This document shows, one piece after another, positions 42,701 through 51,959 of a stretch of 64,000 nucleotides of DNA (positions within the stretch are counted from its first letter, which is position 1; the number at the start of each line of letters is the position of its first letter). The stretch spans positions 12,797,854-12,861,853 of the forward strand of contig JAUPFP010000001.1 of NCBI GenBank assembly GCA_036925085.1, in the 5' to 3' direction. Both the position numbers and the translations under genes were made by a program. Below the pieces are notes generated by a model. The model made no database searches, had not been told where the DNA came from, and worked only from the letters and a program-made list of their open reading frames with translations. This stretch comes from Brachycybe producta. Lineage: Eukaryota; Arthropoda; Diplopoda; Playtdesmida; Andrognathidae.

Positions 42701-43614
42701 TTCGGAAGCTGTACCGAAGTACCCTGCAAAGCCTGAATGGCCAGTGCGGCATGAAGAGCATCTGGATGTGCATTCCAGATGTCTTCCCGGAAATACAACT
42801 TCCGGCTCACAATGTCCACCATCAGCCCAAACCGAGAAGCCAGGTCAACACCTATTATGGCTTCTCCTTCACCCTCAATGAGGAGAAGATGGGTTCTGAT
42901 GGTCCTCCCGTGGATTGACATGTCCACGTACATGACTCCTTCTATCTCGATGGAGTACCCGCTCATGCCCGTCAGGCATGAGGGAAGGCTAACCTTCTGC
43001 ACCGGTAACCCCATCTCCTGTGCCACCGACATGCTCATTACCGATACTTCGGCACCGGTGTCGATGATCGACTCAACCAGCCAATCGTTCAGCGACACCA
43101 GAACACGTGGTGCCCCACGCAAGTAAGCACGGCTCTGTAATTCCGGTATAGGCAATCGTCGTTGCCCGACATTACTTTTCCGAGCCTCATCCGTCCTCCC
43201 ATCCACAAGAGATGGTCGTCCCGGATGCTCGGGGGTCTGGGTACCAGTCTCCAAACCAGGAGACCTACCAGGCCGGGGCGACAGCATGGGCGCACCAACG
43301 CTCGAAGCCCTCGTAATGCCCGTACCATTCGGACCTTCCTCCCCCTCATCAGGGAAGAAAGGTGCCACCCAGCTCTCCAGCCGGGCAAGCGCAGCTTCCA
43401 GTGTGGGGCTTGGCTCCTGAAATACCCACTGGGTAATTTCTGGGTCCGCAGACCTTGCCAGAGGCACCCCTGCTTCATGCAGGATTCCCACATACTTGGA
43501 CACTGCCCGAAGGTACGTCCCTTCCTCACTTCGCCGGCTTTGCCGGACACCTGAGTTTTTAAGCGAACCCGGTCGACTGCAGCTCAGTTCTGCAGCGACC
43601 GTTGCCGGTTTAAC
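36790..43614 (-). CDS. pol: Element B Pol-ORF3 fusion polyprotein (protease, RT, RNase H, integrase, ORF3 part)
   Basis: One uninterrupted frame of more than 2,200 codons, reached from gag by -1 frameshifting. The aspartic protease has IIDTGAEVSVMS (about residue 150 from the MSKYVG start). The reverse transcriptase has DLASGYWQV and YLDDIIVF (about 670). RNase H shows LIHTDASGYGLGV. The integrase has an HHCC region (LHDSSEAGHFG ... CLVCQRVR, about 1030) and a DDE core (MDFVGPFP, LISDRGSQF, NGLTERTNKTV, about 1100-1200). The Pol end motif RYNLRPRKPKAFEV lies near 1433. Instead of stopping it continues about 800 residues into Ser/Lys/Gly-rich ORF3-like sequence and is cut at YSEREVFLN by the junction with element A. 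All catalytic motifs look intact. Confidence 0.92.
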   Translation of the reverse strand, partial: VKPATVAAELSCSRPGSLKNSGVRQSRRSEEGTYLRAVSKYVGILHEAGVPLARSADPEITQWVFQEPSPTLEAALARLESWVAPFFPDEGEEGPNGTGITRASSVGAPMLSPRPGRSPGLETGTQTPEHPGRPSLVDGRTDEARKSNVGQRRLPIPELQSRAYLRGAPRVLVSLNDWLVESIIDTGAEVSVMSMSVAQEMGLPVQKVSLPSCLTGMSGYSIEIEGVMYVDMSIHGRTIRTHLLLIEGEGEAIIGVDLASRFGLMVDIVSRKLYFREDIWNAHPDALHAALAIQALQGTSVQLPNSLVEALAKLHDSVEPLLLPPYGIPEGMPADPGKVDGWVDIVSPELAETSSPIRSGDVCSLRLLENVWLPAHERKVVSVSLVEHAGPGQLLLVEPHRKALGGRGLLAVAGIAEATEQGTYDIWLENVADIPVALETGEGVATAQAVEAAIVVGLDGPSKLRGGDPTHGDGRPWGLPPKLRGATGKGRRVLNAEVKPTLEECLKIGPSLKPEEAAQLREFLLERRDHFAFDYTELGETPLVEHTIDTGGLPPVREGLRRTAPAARAIEREEVAKMLDAGVIQPSHSPYASPILLVRKKDGGFRFCVDYRRLNAQTKADQYPLPRIDDALDSLAGAKYFATLDLASGYWQVRMAEQDIEKTAFICSQGLFEFRKMPFGLCNAPATMQRALDLLLAGHKWESCLVYLDDIIVFGSTFEQFLERLSTVLRLLRGAELKLQPKKCFFGFDKVKYLGHIVSAEGVAPDPGLVRAVEEFSVPTTVTAIRSFLGLAGYYRRFIKDFAKVARPLHDLTRKDASFDWSEQCGLAFERLKAFLTEAPVLTMYDPRGEVLIHTDASGYGLGVVVYQKLPEDKAPWVLAYASRLMKGPETRYSVTEQECLAIMFAVGKFRPYIFNRDFVIVTDHHALCHLQTAKNLQGRLGRWQMQLQEYRYKIQYKKGKLHEDADCLSRYPVNEVDDPSLPEHVEADVGEVIYRVRSEVDWVMEQANDNWCSKVKRELYTDPNSNLKFKFVVANQLLYAIKSIQDRTRTVLVVPRSCQAFCLRKLHDSSEAGHFGVYKTYQRLRTRFYWLGMKRDTVEYVKSCLVCQRVRQFARAQGFLQPIVPEYPVHAWGMDFVGPFPASVGGVTYVLIMVDYFTRYGVAKAVRRATAACVVKFLKDEILLVYGTPTTLISDRGSQFCSKLLRKFRERYNIAQHHTTAYHPQANGLTERTNKTVMETIKRYLDPLKDQRDWFEKLRPAVWAYNTAVQESTEVSPYQLLFGREPRLEIDNLLPDGPIRDLPDQQAVEERARQNLAAAQARQKSRYDAGRVQPPLYQPGMKVWMRDMAGKLGQARKWNFAYKAELGTVVRQVSDLVYEIEFVDGYGRKVRDRFHVDNLKPYVPTCGVREEDGLGSSDTSSNSSGTSDAESQDDRTVEDDNVPPGPSSRPGLASESTDSEAEEAPQPRYNLRPRKPKAFEVMQASSGPPESARTRQGLYEPLPWWERAGRSLEWDDGLVRKNKNWAPRDPWTGHRLSVMNRWRSPGENWVEKSGMSSCRLGVKSAGDVSDCALSPASMLAVPPARLAAKRHPVWKSKQGRPFAASWLLKRLFHRRKRKDAGSLVARRKLVAPVSRSRLELASLAEESPEAGMDTTEVSVVHITRQWRGQCILSSEDSLESEGRGKASPGKRSMTGSREGTPTIQGSPLDVVPLGKTKEDRLDRLDESRKYQTPSEGFLMADGKRSYVGEFPAQQRRKDRSKSKKKSGAARYAARMRALTEREAQLKRREAAMALLMPAAGLLAEAHAHPEGAPGAARPEDQPPAVGSLAAVDGSSGRQSGTPKRDRRMEKKANQPSVSTPRKSTPVSGGGGQGQKCSRPFTPPVVSHPAGKQAKTSRGGPAGFPAGKWSYEDRARYHMAQAAKCEARIKRAKQVERRQEFEPRTSQFLPLRGTEVRNLLVTGEPPVGRGVALVARVSTAAGQQRIAQRGAMQAPKAPTQGAGAKTVGSKGQPTLAPGKLKIPRDKRGHVVAARPSSIVKSATGVNSEASTASAGKASVGKSGHSKGANHPPKSDRPGESLSLGVSGSKHGKPSSQKKKQKVDKRKSRFGKKGGPGPSGQESLGTTARRVGMDEEESRHGATVSAGNQPYHTRQVMTARTDGRSMRDVVLGIPPSSPKVVTVPNPRVRSVGTLRRVSSHSPRCGGSPVGKVSVPTKRGPVPSIGRTPFSPSPDKGVFGTLGPEEEARSPQPAGKGRHSGASPSYSEREVFLNLF
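43571..43614 (-). promoter_or_regulatory. Element B gag-pol -1 frameshift site
   Basis: GTTAAAC (43608-43614, minus) lies in the G TTA AAC phase of gag. A 7-nt spacer is followed by GGTCGCTGCAG (43590-43600), loop AACTGAG containing the gag TGA, and CTGCAGTCGACC (43571-43582). This gives an 11-bp stem with one bulged base. The -1 frame is open from the heptamer to the end of pol. Confidence 0.88.
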
Positions 43615-45398
43615 GATGGCGCACCATCGTCTCTGGCAACAGGCAGATAGTATGTCTGTCCGTTAATTACGGTGGACAGACACTCACGGTCCTGCAGTAC
43701 CACGGGTACAAGACCCGTGCCATACGGCACCGCCTGGCTTCTGCCAGGTGTCACCCTAGCAACCTGCCCTCGGGCCAAAGCCTCCGGACAATCCTTCTTC
43801 AAGTGACCCATTTGGTCGCACTTGTAGCATGGACCTGGTTGCTTCCGGGTGGGACTACCACCTACAGCCATTTGGCCAGACCCAGACGGGGCTGCTGTGG
43901 ACTTATTTCAACCCTGGCTCCGCCGCCTAGTCTTATTACCCTTCTTCCCTCCGGTCTTGGCAGTCGCTCCGTCCGCAATGGACGGAACAGTCGCCTTCAC
44001 ACCCGAAGGGTTGGAGGAAGACTTAGCAGAGCCTTTGGGCTGTGCCACAGCACCCGAGGCCTTGACCGTAGTCTTGGTCTCTGGTACCGTCAAGGTACGG
44101 GCAGGCAATTCACCCGCCGTCAGCATGTCGGCCTCGACCAACATTGCCTCCGCGGTGAACGCGCACACCGTTTCGGCCTTCGATCCCCAGAGCGGTCTGA
44201 GGATCGCCGGCTGCAGTTTCTTCTTAAATCGGAGGAGTCGACAAGACTCATCCTCATTAGGAGAAACTCGTTCTGCTAGCTCAATAAAGCGCCAGTAGAA
44301 CGCCTGGAGCGACTCGGTAGGCCCCTGCACCATTGTTTCAAACCGATCGAAACAAGCCTGAGCCTGATTCTTAGTCCCGAAACGCTGGAACATGGCCTCC
44401 TTTAGCTCCGGCCAGGTCAGGTCCGGCTGAAACTCTACCAAACTGGCATAGTATTCTTCAGCCGGGCCGTCGAGCAGGTACGTAAAGAAACTGCACCTGG
44501 CCTCATCCGTCCAGCGCTGAGCCCTCGCTTTGGCTTCGAACTGTCGGAGAAAAGGCGTAATGTCCTCTCGTCCATCATACCGTATGAACGAGTGGACTGG
44601 GTTGAAAAACCCAAACGCCTGAATCTCCGACGGGACGGCCGGTGCAGGCGTCCACGGCGCGGTACTTACCGGCCGTGGTGCCCTGCTCCGGTTTCCCGAA
44701 GTCTCAGCATCAAGCTCAGCTTCCGTGGGTTCTACCAAGTGGACCCTCGGCTGCTGAACGGGCGGAGGAACTCCGTGACCAACTCCCACAGGAGCGGTCC
44801 AAGTTCCTCCAGGAGGTATCCGCCTGGTCGAAACCGGCGGCGCCTCCCTTCGTACACCTCCCCGGTGCACGGGTGATGGTGGTAACTGCGGTTGCCCTCC
44901 TTGGATCCCATGGATCCCTTGGGGCAGACGTCCCTGCAACCGCAGGTTGTCAATCCCCCTGGCAACCGCAAGGAGTTCTTCCTCGGACCACGATGTCAAC
45001 AATGACTTCGTGCCCCGCGGACTACCCAACAGAGTCCCCACCGACTCACTTAAGAGTTCCCCACCGTGTCCAACCGGACCGGTGGCAGTGGAGGCCAGGA
45101 CACCGGCCAAAGACCGCGTGCCTATCTCTGCTGGGGTCCTCACAACCCCTTCACCATCATCCAACGGTGTCCCGTCGGTGACAATGCCTCCACGGTGCGA
45201 TCGCACCGTTACAAAGTCTCCGTACGGAGGTCGGTCCGTAGGGACATCCCCTACGGCACCTTCCCCCACGGAACTACCATGTCCGTTCCCGCCAACAGCA
45301 ACCAAACCAGGTTGCTGCCCCTCCGGCCGAATACCACGGCCAATGGTGCGGGAACGCAACTCTAATCTCTCGCCTACACCGTTACCTCGACCTACCAT
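43584..45398 (-). pseudogene. gag: Element B gag, one in-frame TGA
   Basis: ATG 45398 starts a frame of 496 codons with a Gly/Arg/Pro-rich N-terminus, a helical SEEELLAVARGIDNLRLQG segment and a capsid-like block (GFFNPVHSFIRYDGREDITP, FLRQFEAKARAQRWTDEA, FYWRFIELAERVSPNEDE). A TGA at 43908-43910 interrupts it. The same frame then continues with the zinc knuckle CYKCDQMGHLKKDC (about 43810-43850) and ends at 43584 in the frameshift loop. Only this codon separates it from an intact gene. It is probably a nonsense mutation. Programmed readthrough is a weaker option. Confidence 0.88.
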
Positions 45399-45419
45399 CG
45401 GGGAGAACGGGGTTTAGGC

Positions 45420-46584
45420 CGATTCCCACCGTGCGAACACGGACAGAAACGGCCACCACTTGTAAGTGAGAGAATCTACCGTGAAATCTGGCGAATTCAC
45501 GGACCAAAGTCCAGAAATCACCGTCAAACAACGGTAGAACCGTACCAAACCGTAGTTTCACGGACAAATGTCCGTGTCCCACAGTAACCGTACGGTTAGA
45601 GTTTCTTTTCACCGTCTTCGAACGGAGATTCACGGACAACGGTCCGCAAATCACCGTCTACTAGCGGTGAAACTACCTTTTTACCGTGGTCGACCGGTAA
45701 TTCACAGACAAAAATCCGCAATTCACCATCTACTAACGGTAAAACTCCCTTTTTACCGTGTCTGCCCGGTGATACACGGACAAAAGCCCGCCACACACCG
45801 TCAAACACCGGTAAACCCGTAAACAACCACGGTATCACAGACAACGGTCCGTGTCCCACGGTTAGATTTACGGTTGGAGTAACTTTCACCGTCCTCGAAC
45901 GGAGATACACGGACAAAAGTCCGTAATCCACCGTCCACTGATGGTGAAACTCCCTTTTTACCGTGTTCGAACGGTGATCCACGGACAAAAGTCCGTATTC
46001 CACCGTCTACTTGCGGTAAAAAGTCCCTTTTTACCGTGTTCTACCGGTCTTGCACGGTAAACAACCGTGCTACCGGTATACTAACGGTAAAAATCACCGT
46101 TATCCCGCTTTCGAACGGTCCTGCACGGTCAACCACCGTGCCCACCGTCCTACTTGCGGATAACCTAGGGCTTTCCCCGGTAACCACCGCGGTATCACGG
46201 ACAAACCCGTCCGTGTCCCACGGTCCTGTACCGGACTACTACGCCCTAAGCCGTTTTCCACCGTAGTACCGTGGACAAATGTCCACGCCCTACAGGCGTA
46301 CTCACGACTCCGGTCTACCGACCCTGACCGTGAACCGGTTTCTACCGTAGTTCCACGGACAACGGTCCGTGCCCTACGGTATACTACCGGTAAACTTGGC
46401 CGTAGATTGTTTTCAACCGTAGTCCCACGGACAAATGTCCGTGCCCCACGGTTTACTACCGATCTACCGGTAAAGTTCACGGTCAAAACTGTTTTTCACC
46501 GCTGTACCGTGGACAAAGTCCACGCCCGGCAGTGGCAAACAGTTTCCACGGTCTTTCGACCGTCAAGAGCGGCAGCGGTGGCGC
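45420..46584 (-). repeat. Element B leader: array of short hairpins about every 72 bp
   Basis: Inverted units of the type CACGGACAAAAGTCCGTG occur at about 45560, 45632, 45705, 45776, 45836, 45909, 45981, 46197, 46271, 46354, 46430 and 46508, commonly 71-78 bp apart. Between them run CCGT-rich words. Loops vary (AAAA, AAAT, AACG) while arms usually still pair. The array fills nearly the whole 1.2-kb leader between the primer site and gag. It has no long open frame that looks real. Confidence 0.88.
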
Positions 46585-46602
46585 TACCCGGCGCCTCCAC
46601 CA
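46585..46602 (-). promoter_or_regulatory. Element B primer-binding site
   Basis: TGGTGGAGGCGCCGGGTA on the minus strand starts 2 nt after the LTR end ...GTTACA. Its complement ends in CCA, as a tRNA 3' end would. The same 18 bases follow the LTRs of A and E. I cannot name the tRNA. Confidence 0.85.
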
Positions 46603-46604
46603 AT

Positions 46605-47401
46605 TGTAACGACCCGACTTGGGTCCGAAACAACACCCGGCAAAACTTCCCCGTCTTACCTCCTCCTGACTCCCTTGGGGCCGAGGTCGAAGCGCGGACT
46701 GCCCGCTCTTGTCCGTCCGGTCCCTGGGTAACGCCGGTCGAGAGTCGATCTCCCCGGAGATCGACGGACGAATTGCCGCCGAACCGATGGAGAATCCACG
46801 GTAAATCCCCGTTGGATCTTACCGTGGAAAGCCGACGCGAAGTACCGGCCGAAATGACGAAAATAGGATGGTGGGTGGTTGGTGAAATCCCACTTGAACC
46901 CCCACCCTCCCCGCGGTAACTTCCCCAGAAAATAAGTGACACGGACACCAGTGTGTAGAGTGAAAACAATAATAATAATTTATTCACAAAGAATAAATAA
47001 AAACACTCACTTCGATGAAGGCAATATCTGCTGGTAATTATACCAGCAGAGAGCCCAAAAAGATGCAATACAAGAAGATTCTCCTGGCTAATTCCAGCCA
47101 GGAGAAGAGGTTAATAACCTCCACACCCAAAGACAAACAAAAGATGAATGGTGGCCATCTTGGCCACCTGATGAGATTGAAGCACAAAGCAATCACATGC
47201 ATAAGCATCAAGGGTCTCACTCACACTGCCCAGAATATAATGGCCGCCGCCATTATATACCCCCAGGCTGCTCCACCTGGGGGAGGACAGTGACCCTTGC
47301 TGGCCATTTTGTCGTCTGCCTGGCAGCTAATTAGCCAGCCTAGCAGACGACACAGGAGATTTAGTTCTGCTCCACATAGAGAGCAAAACTGGGTTGTCAC
47401 A
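46605..47401 (-). mobile_element. Element B 5' LTR
   Basis: 797 bp, minus strand, TGTGACAACCC ... GGTCGTTACA. It contains an AATAAA signal (minus strand, about 46975-46982) and two strong hairpins before it (about 47083-47105 with CTCCTGGCT arms, and 47029-47050 with CTGCTGGTA arms). It interrupts A pol at the QEYR codons. Its 3' counterpart is not in the window. Confidence 0.9.
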
Positions 47402-50228
47402 ACCGGTACTCTTGAAGCTGCATCTGCCAACGCCCCAACCTGCCTTGCAGGTTGTTGGCTGTCTGCAGATAGCAAAGAGCGTGGTGATCCGTTACGATCA
47501 CAAACTCCCGGTTAAAGAGGTAAGGACAGAATTTACCCACGGCAAACATGACCGCCAAGCACTCCTGCTCGGTGACCGAATACCGTGTTTCCGCTCCTTT
47601 CATGAGCCGGCTTGCGTAGGCCAGAACACGGGGGACACTGTTCTCCGGTAACTTCTGGTAGACTACGACTCCCAAGCCGTACCCACTAGCGTCGGTATGG
47701 ATAATTACCTCACCACGCGGATCGTACATGGTGAGTACCGGCGCTTAGGTTAAAAATGCCTTTAACCGAGCAAACGCTAGTTTGCACTGATCCGACCACT
47801 CGAAGGACGCATCCTTCTTTGTCAGATCGTGCAAAGGCCTGGCCACCTTGGCGAAGTCCTTGATGAACCTTCGATAGTAACCGGCAAGACCGAGAAAACT
47901 GCGGACGCCTGTCACCGCCGTCGGGACATCAAACTCCTGGACTGCCCGCACGAGATCCGGGTCCGGAGCAACTCCCTCGGCACTTACTACGTGACCGAGA
48001 TAACGCACTTTGTTAAAGCCAAAGAAACATTTCTTCGGCTGGAGTTTCAGCTCCGCCCCTCGTAACAGTCCAAGGACAGTGGAGATTCTCTCGAGAAACT
48101 GCTCGAAAGTGTTCCCAAAGACGATAATATCGTCCAGGTACACCAGACAAGCCTCCCACTTATGTCCTGCCAATAAGAGGTCTAGCGCTCTCTGCATGGT
48201 GGCTGGAGCATTACAGAGTCCGAAAGGCATTTTCCGGAACTCAAACAGACCTTGAGAGCAAATGAATGCCGTTTTCTCAATGTCTGGCTCAGCCATCCGA
48301 ACCTGCCAGTAACCACTAGTCAGGTCCAAGGTAGCGAAGAACCTCGCACCGGCCAATGAGTCGAGCGCATCATCGATGCGAGGCAACGGATACTGATCCA
48401 GCTTTGTCTGGGCATTCAGTTTCCGGTAGTCCACGCAAAAACGAAAGCCACCATCCTTCTTGCGAACAAGCAAGATAGGGCTCGCGTAGGGACTACGCGA
48501 AGGTTGGATAACCCCTGCATCCAACATCTTCGCCACCTCTTCTTTCTCGACTGCTCTGGCCGCTGGAGCGGTTCGACGCAATCCTTCACGCACTGGAGGT
48601 TGCCCACCGGTGTCAATCGTATGTTCGACCAGAGAGGTTTCACCCAACTCTGTGAAGTCGAACGCGAAATGATCCCGGCGTGCCAGCAGGAACTCTCGAA
48701 GCCGTCTCGCCTCTTCAGGCTTCAGATTGGAACCAATCTTAAGACACTCTTCGAGAGTGGGAGCCGTCGCCACGTTGAGCACTTGGCGTCCGTTTCCGGA
48801 CACCCCTCTCAACTTAGACGAGGACTTCCCTGGTCGAACCGTCCTCTGAGTGGGGTCTCCCCCTCTCAACTTAGACGGCTCTTCCAGCCCTACCACAATG
48901 GCAGCCTCCACAGCTTGAGCCGTGGCTACACCCTCTCCTGTTTCCAGGGCAATGGGTGCATTCCCCACATTTTCAAGCCATATATCGTACGTGCCAAGCC
49001 GGTTAGCTGCAGCGATACCTGCTACTGCCAACACACCACGTCCACCTAAGGCTTTCCGGTGCGGCTCCACGAGAAGCAGCTGGCCAGGGCCGGCATGCTC
49101 TACCAGCGTCACAGATACGACACGTCGTACGTGGGCTGGTAGCCAGACGTTCTCCCTCAGTCGCAGAGAACAAACTTCTCCGCGCCCGATAGAGGTTCTG
49201 GTCTCGGGCAGCTCTGGTGAAACAATGTTCACCCACCCGTCAACCTGCTCAAGTGCAGGCGGATCCACTGGGAGTTGCCGTCCCTGAGGCAAAGCCCCTG
49301 GTATCGGCGATGGAATTGCTTCCACCTCCCTAGGTTCTGCAAGCGCTCGATCGGTGAATGCAGCTTGGAGGGCGTCTGGATGTGCCGTCCAGACATCCTC
49401 CCGGAAGTAAACCTTCCAGTGCACGGTATCAACCATCAAGCCGAAGCGTGAGGCGTGATCAACGCCCAACAATACTTCGCCCTCTCCTTTCACCAAAAGG
49501 AGAGGCACCTTGATGGTTTTCTTGTGGATGGTCAATTCCACATTTGTGACCCCTACTACCTCGATGGAGTGCCCACCCATTCCCAGAAGGAATGAAGGAA
49601 CCACCAGTTCCTCTATAGGCAACTCCGTCACTCGTGCCGCCGTAATGCTTAGGACCGACACGTCGGCCCCGGTGTCTACGATCATCTCGATCAGACGATC
49701 GCCAATCGACACCCACACCCTTGGTGAACCTACGTCGTAGGCCCGGCTCTGAAGCTCAGGGATGGGAACCCGCGGGCTCCCACCATCGATCCTCTGCCTC
49801 CCGTCCACCTTACCGTCCACACCGGACGGTAATTCCAGACGTGCAGAAGACTGGGGCACAGTCTCAGAAACCAGAGACTCCCCAGGCACAACAGGAGGTA
49901 TGGGCACACCAACTCCTCCCGCCTGCTCGATGAGTGCACGATCCAGCACCTCACCACTAGGCATATAGGGTGAGGGGGCAAACCAGCGATCCAGCTGGCT
50001 GCACACGGCCTCCAATGTGGAGCATGGCGATGGAAATACCCACTGGGTAATTTCCGGGTCCGCAGACCTCGCCAGAGGCACCCCTGCCTTCCGCAGGACA
50101 TCCACATATTTGGAGACCGCCCGGAGGTACGTCCCCCGTTCAGAGCTCAGGCCGTGACAGGCACCTGAGCTTTGAAGCTTTACCGGTCGCGCACCACTCA
50201 GTTCGGTGGCGACCGGCGGCGGTTTAAC
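47402..50228 (-). pseudogene. pol: Element A pol 5' part: protease, RT, start of RNase H
   Basis: Reached by -1 shifting from gag at 50222-50228. The protease shows MIVDTGADVSVLS, the reverse transcriptase shows DLTSGYWQV and YLDDIIVF (about 48125), and RNase H starts with IIHTDASGYGLGV. One TAA at about 47745, where B has GAA (context AFLT-stop-APVLTMYDPR), breaks an otherwise open frame. It ends at QEYR where B inserted. It is highly similar to B pol except for the more variable region between protease and RT. Confidence 0.92.
50183..50228 (-). promoter_or_regulatory. Element A gag-pol -1 frameshift site
   Basis: GTTAAAC (50222-50228, minus) in gag phase G TTA AAC. After a 5-nt spacer CCGGTCGCCACC (50205-50216) pairs with GGTGCGCGACCGG (50183-50195), a 12-bp stem with one bulged C and a 9-nt loop holding the gag TGA. 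The upper stem differs from that in B but still pairs. Confidence 0.88.
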
Positions 50229-51943
50229 GAGGATCTCTCCTCGTCCTCCACGAGTCGATAGTAGAACTGGCCATTGTTAACGGTGGCCAGGTACTTCCAA
50301 CCCTCCAGCCAAACTGGCGCAATGCCAGCGGTTGGCTGGAGGCCCTGACTCTGGTCAGGTACCACTCTGGCAACCTGTCCTTTGGCCGCAGCCTTCGGAC
50401 AATACTTCCTCAGGTGACCCATCTGGTTACACCCGAAACAAGGACCTAGTCGCCGGAGTGAATCTCCCGTACGGTCCGTACCCCGAGGCATTGCCGCCGG
50501 CTGACCTCCGCCAGAGCCTGCCGTCTTCTTCTTCTTGCCTCCGGTCTTGGCTCCTGCTTTGTCCGACTTGGACGGTGCAGCAGCCTTCGCACCCGTTTGG
50601 CTCGAAGATGAAGCCTTGGCAGAGCTCCCAGAGCTAGCCGTGGTTCCGGAGGACGGAGTGTTAGCCCGGTCCTGAGGAACCCCTCTTGTACGGGTAGGTA
50701 ATTTACCTACTAGAAGCAAATCGGCCTCTACCAGCCGTGCCTTTCGGGCATATGCCTCCACCGTACCGGCCTTGCACCCGATCAACTGATCAGTGATGGC
50801 CGTCTGGAGTTTCCGTTTGAAGCGAATGAGCCGACAGCTCTCGTCTTCGCCCGGAGACACTCGGTCGGACAGTTCCAGGAACCGCCAGTAGAATGCCTGT
50901 ACAGACTCGGTAGCCCCCTGTTTCATGGACTCGAATTCACCGAAACAGAGGCGAGCCTGGTTGCTTGTGCTGAAGCGGCTACGCATAGCGTCCTTCAGCT
51001 CCGTCCAGGTCAGGTCCGGAAGAGTTTCCACCAACGTGGCGTAATACTCTTCCGCCAGACCGTCCAGCAGAAACGTAAAGAAACTGCATCGGGACTCGTC
51101 CGTCCAGCGCTGAGCTCGGGCTTTCGCTTCGAACTTGCGGAGAAAAGGCGTCAAGTCCTCTCTGCCGTCGTAACGAGCAAAAGAGTGGACCGGGTTAAAG
51201 AACCCGAACGCCTGAACCTCCGCTGGAACCGCTGGAGCGGGCGTCCAAGCAGCGGCGCTAACCCTGCGAGGTTGCCTGCTCCGGTTCCACGAAACGTCAG
51301 ACACGGACTCAGCTTCCGAGGGGATCATCATCTGAACCCTCGGCTGCTGTCCGGGCACAGCAGGAGCTCCCCGGCCAAGTCCCCGAGGAGACGGCCTGGG
51401 TGCTACCCGCGGAGGTACCAACCGGGGAAGTACCAATGGTTCCTCTCCCCGTGCACCTTCCCGCACGGGCGACAGTGAGAACCGAGGTGCCACCCTCGGC
51501 TCAGTCGGCCTTCCAACCGAAGGACGTCTATCCCGTAAGCAATCTCAACGAGTTGCTGCTCGGATAGCCCGGCCCTCACGTGCAGTCTCGTCCGGGATTT
51601 CCACCGTGTCCCTACGGGGCTGATCGCCACGTCCAACCGGACGGGCGACGGTGGAAACTTGGACAAGCGGCCGTGGCTGCTCGTCCTCCCCGGTGAGATC
51701 ACCGTCGGACCCACTGTCTTCTAACGGGTATTCCCCCGGACGGATGTCACGGCGGCGTTTCCGCACCGTGACCCATTCCTCCGGGAGATCCCCGCCTACG
51801 CTACCGCTGGGTCCCTCCGTTTCCAGAGGATCCACGCCTTCCGCCCCCACAAGGGGACGGTCGACTACGCGGCCGCGTAACTCTAAACCCGCATCTGCAC
51901 CAAGTTCCCGACCTCCCGTCGGTACTTTTGGGGCTGGCTCCAT
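50198..51943 (-). pseudogene. gag: Element A gag, frameshifted near the N-terminus
   Basis: ATG 51943 opens an Arg/Gly/Glu-rich N-terminus. Around 51560 the reading moves to another frame containing LSEQQLVEIAYGIDVLRLEG, which matches B gag, and near 51490 it returns to the first frame. The remaining 431 codons are open: the capsid-like block (FGFFNPVHSFARYDGREDLTP, FYWRFLELSDRVSPGEDE), a Ser/Ala/Lys-rich linker and the knuckle CFGCNQMGHLRKYC at about 50400-50440. Two compensating small indels are the simplest explanation. Confidence 0.88.
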
Positions 51944-51959
51944 TTTTCACCGTAAATGA

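Larger units (their letters stand above)
36792..47401 (-). mobile_element. Gypsy element B, nested in element A pol
   Basis: From right to left: 5' LTR 46605-47401, primer site 46585-46602, hairpin leader 45420-46584, gag 43584-45398, pol-ORF3 36792-43614. The 3' end of ORF3, the untranslated region and the 3' LTR are missing, because ORF3 joins the pol tail of A near 36792. B belongs to the same lineage as A (similar gag, pol, leader and LTR starts). Apart from one in-frame TGA in gag its genes are open. Confidence 0.9.

Noticed and set aside
45560..46520. CRISPR-like pattern of short palindromic repeats with regular spacers
   Set aside because: The repeats are degenerate, the spacers are related to each other, there are no cas genes, and the array lies between an LTR primer site and gag in an animal retrotransposon.
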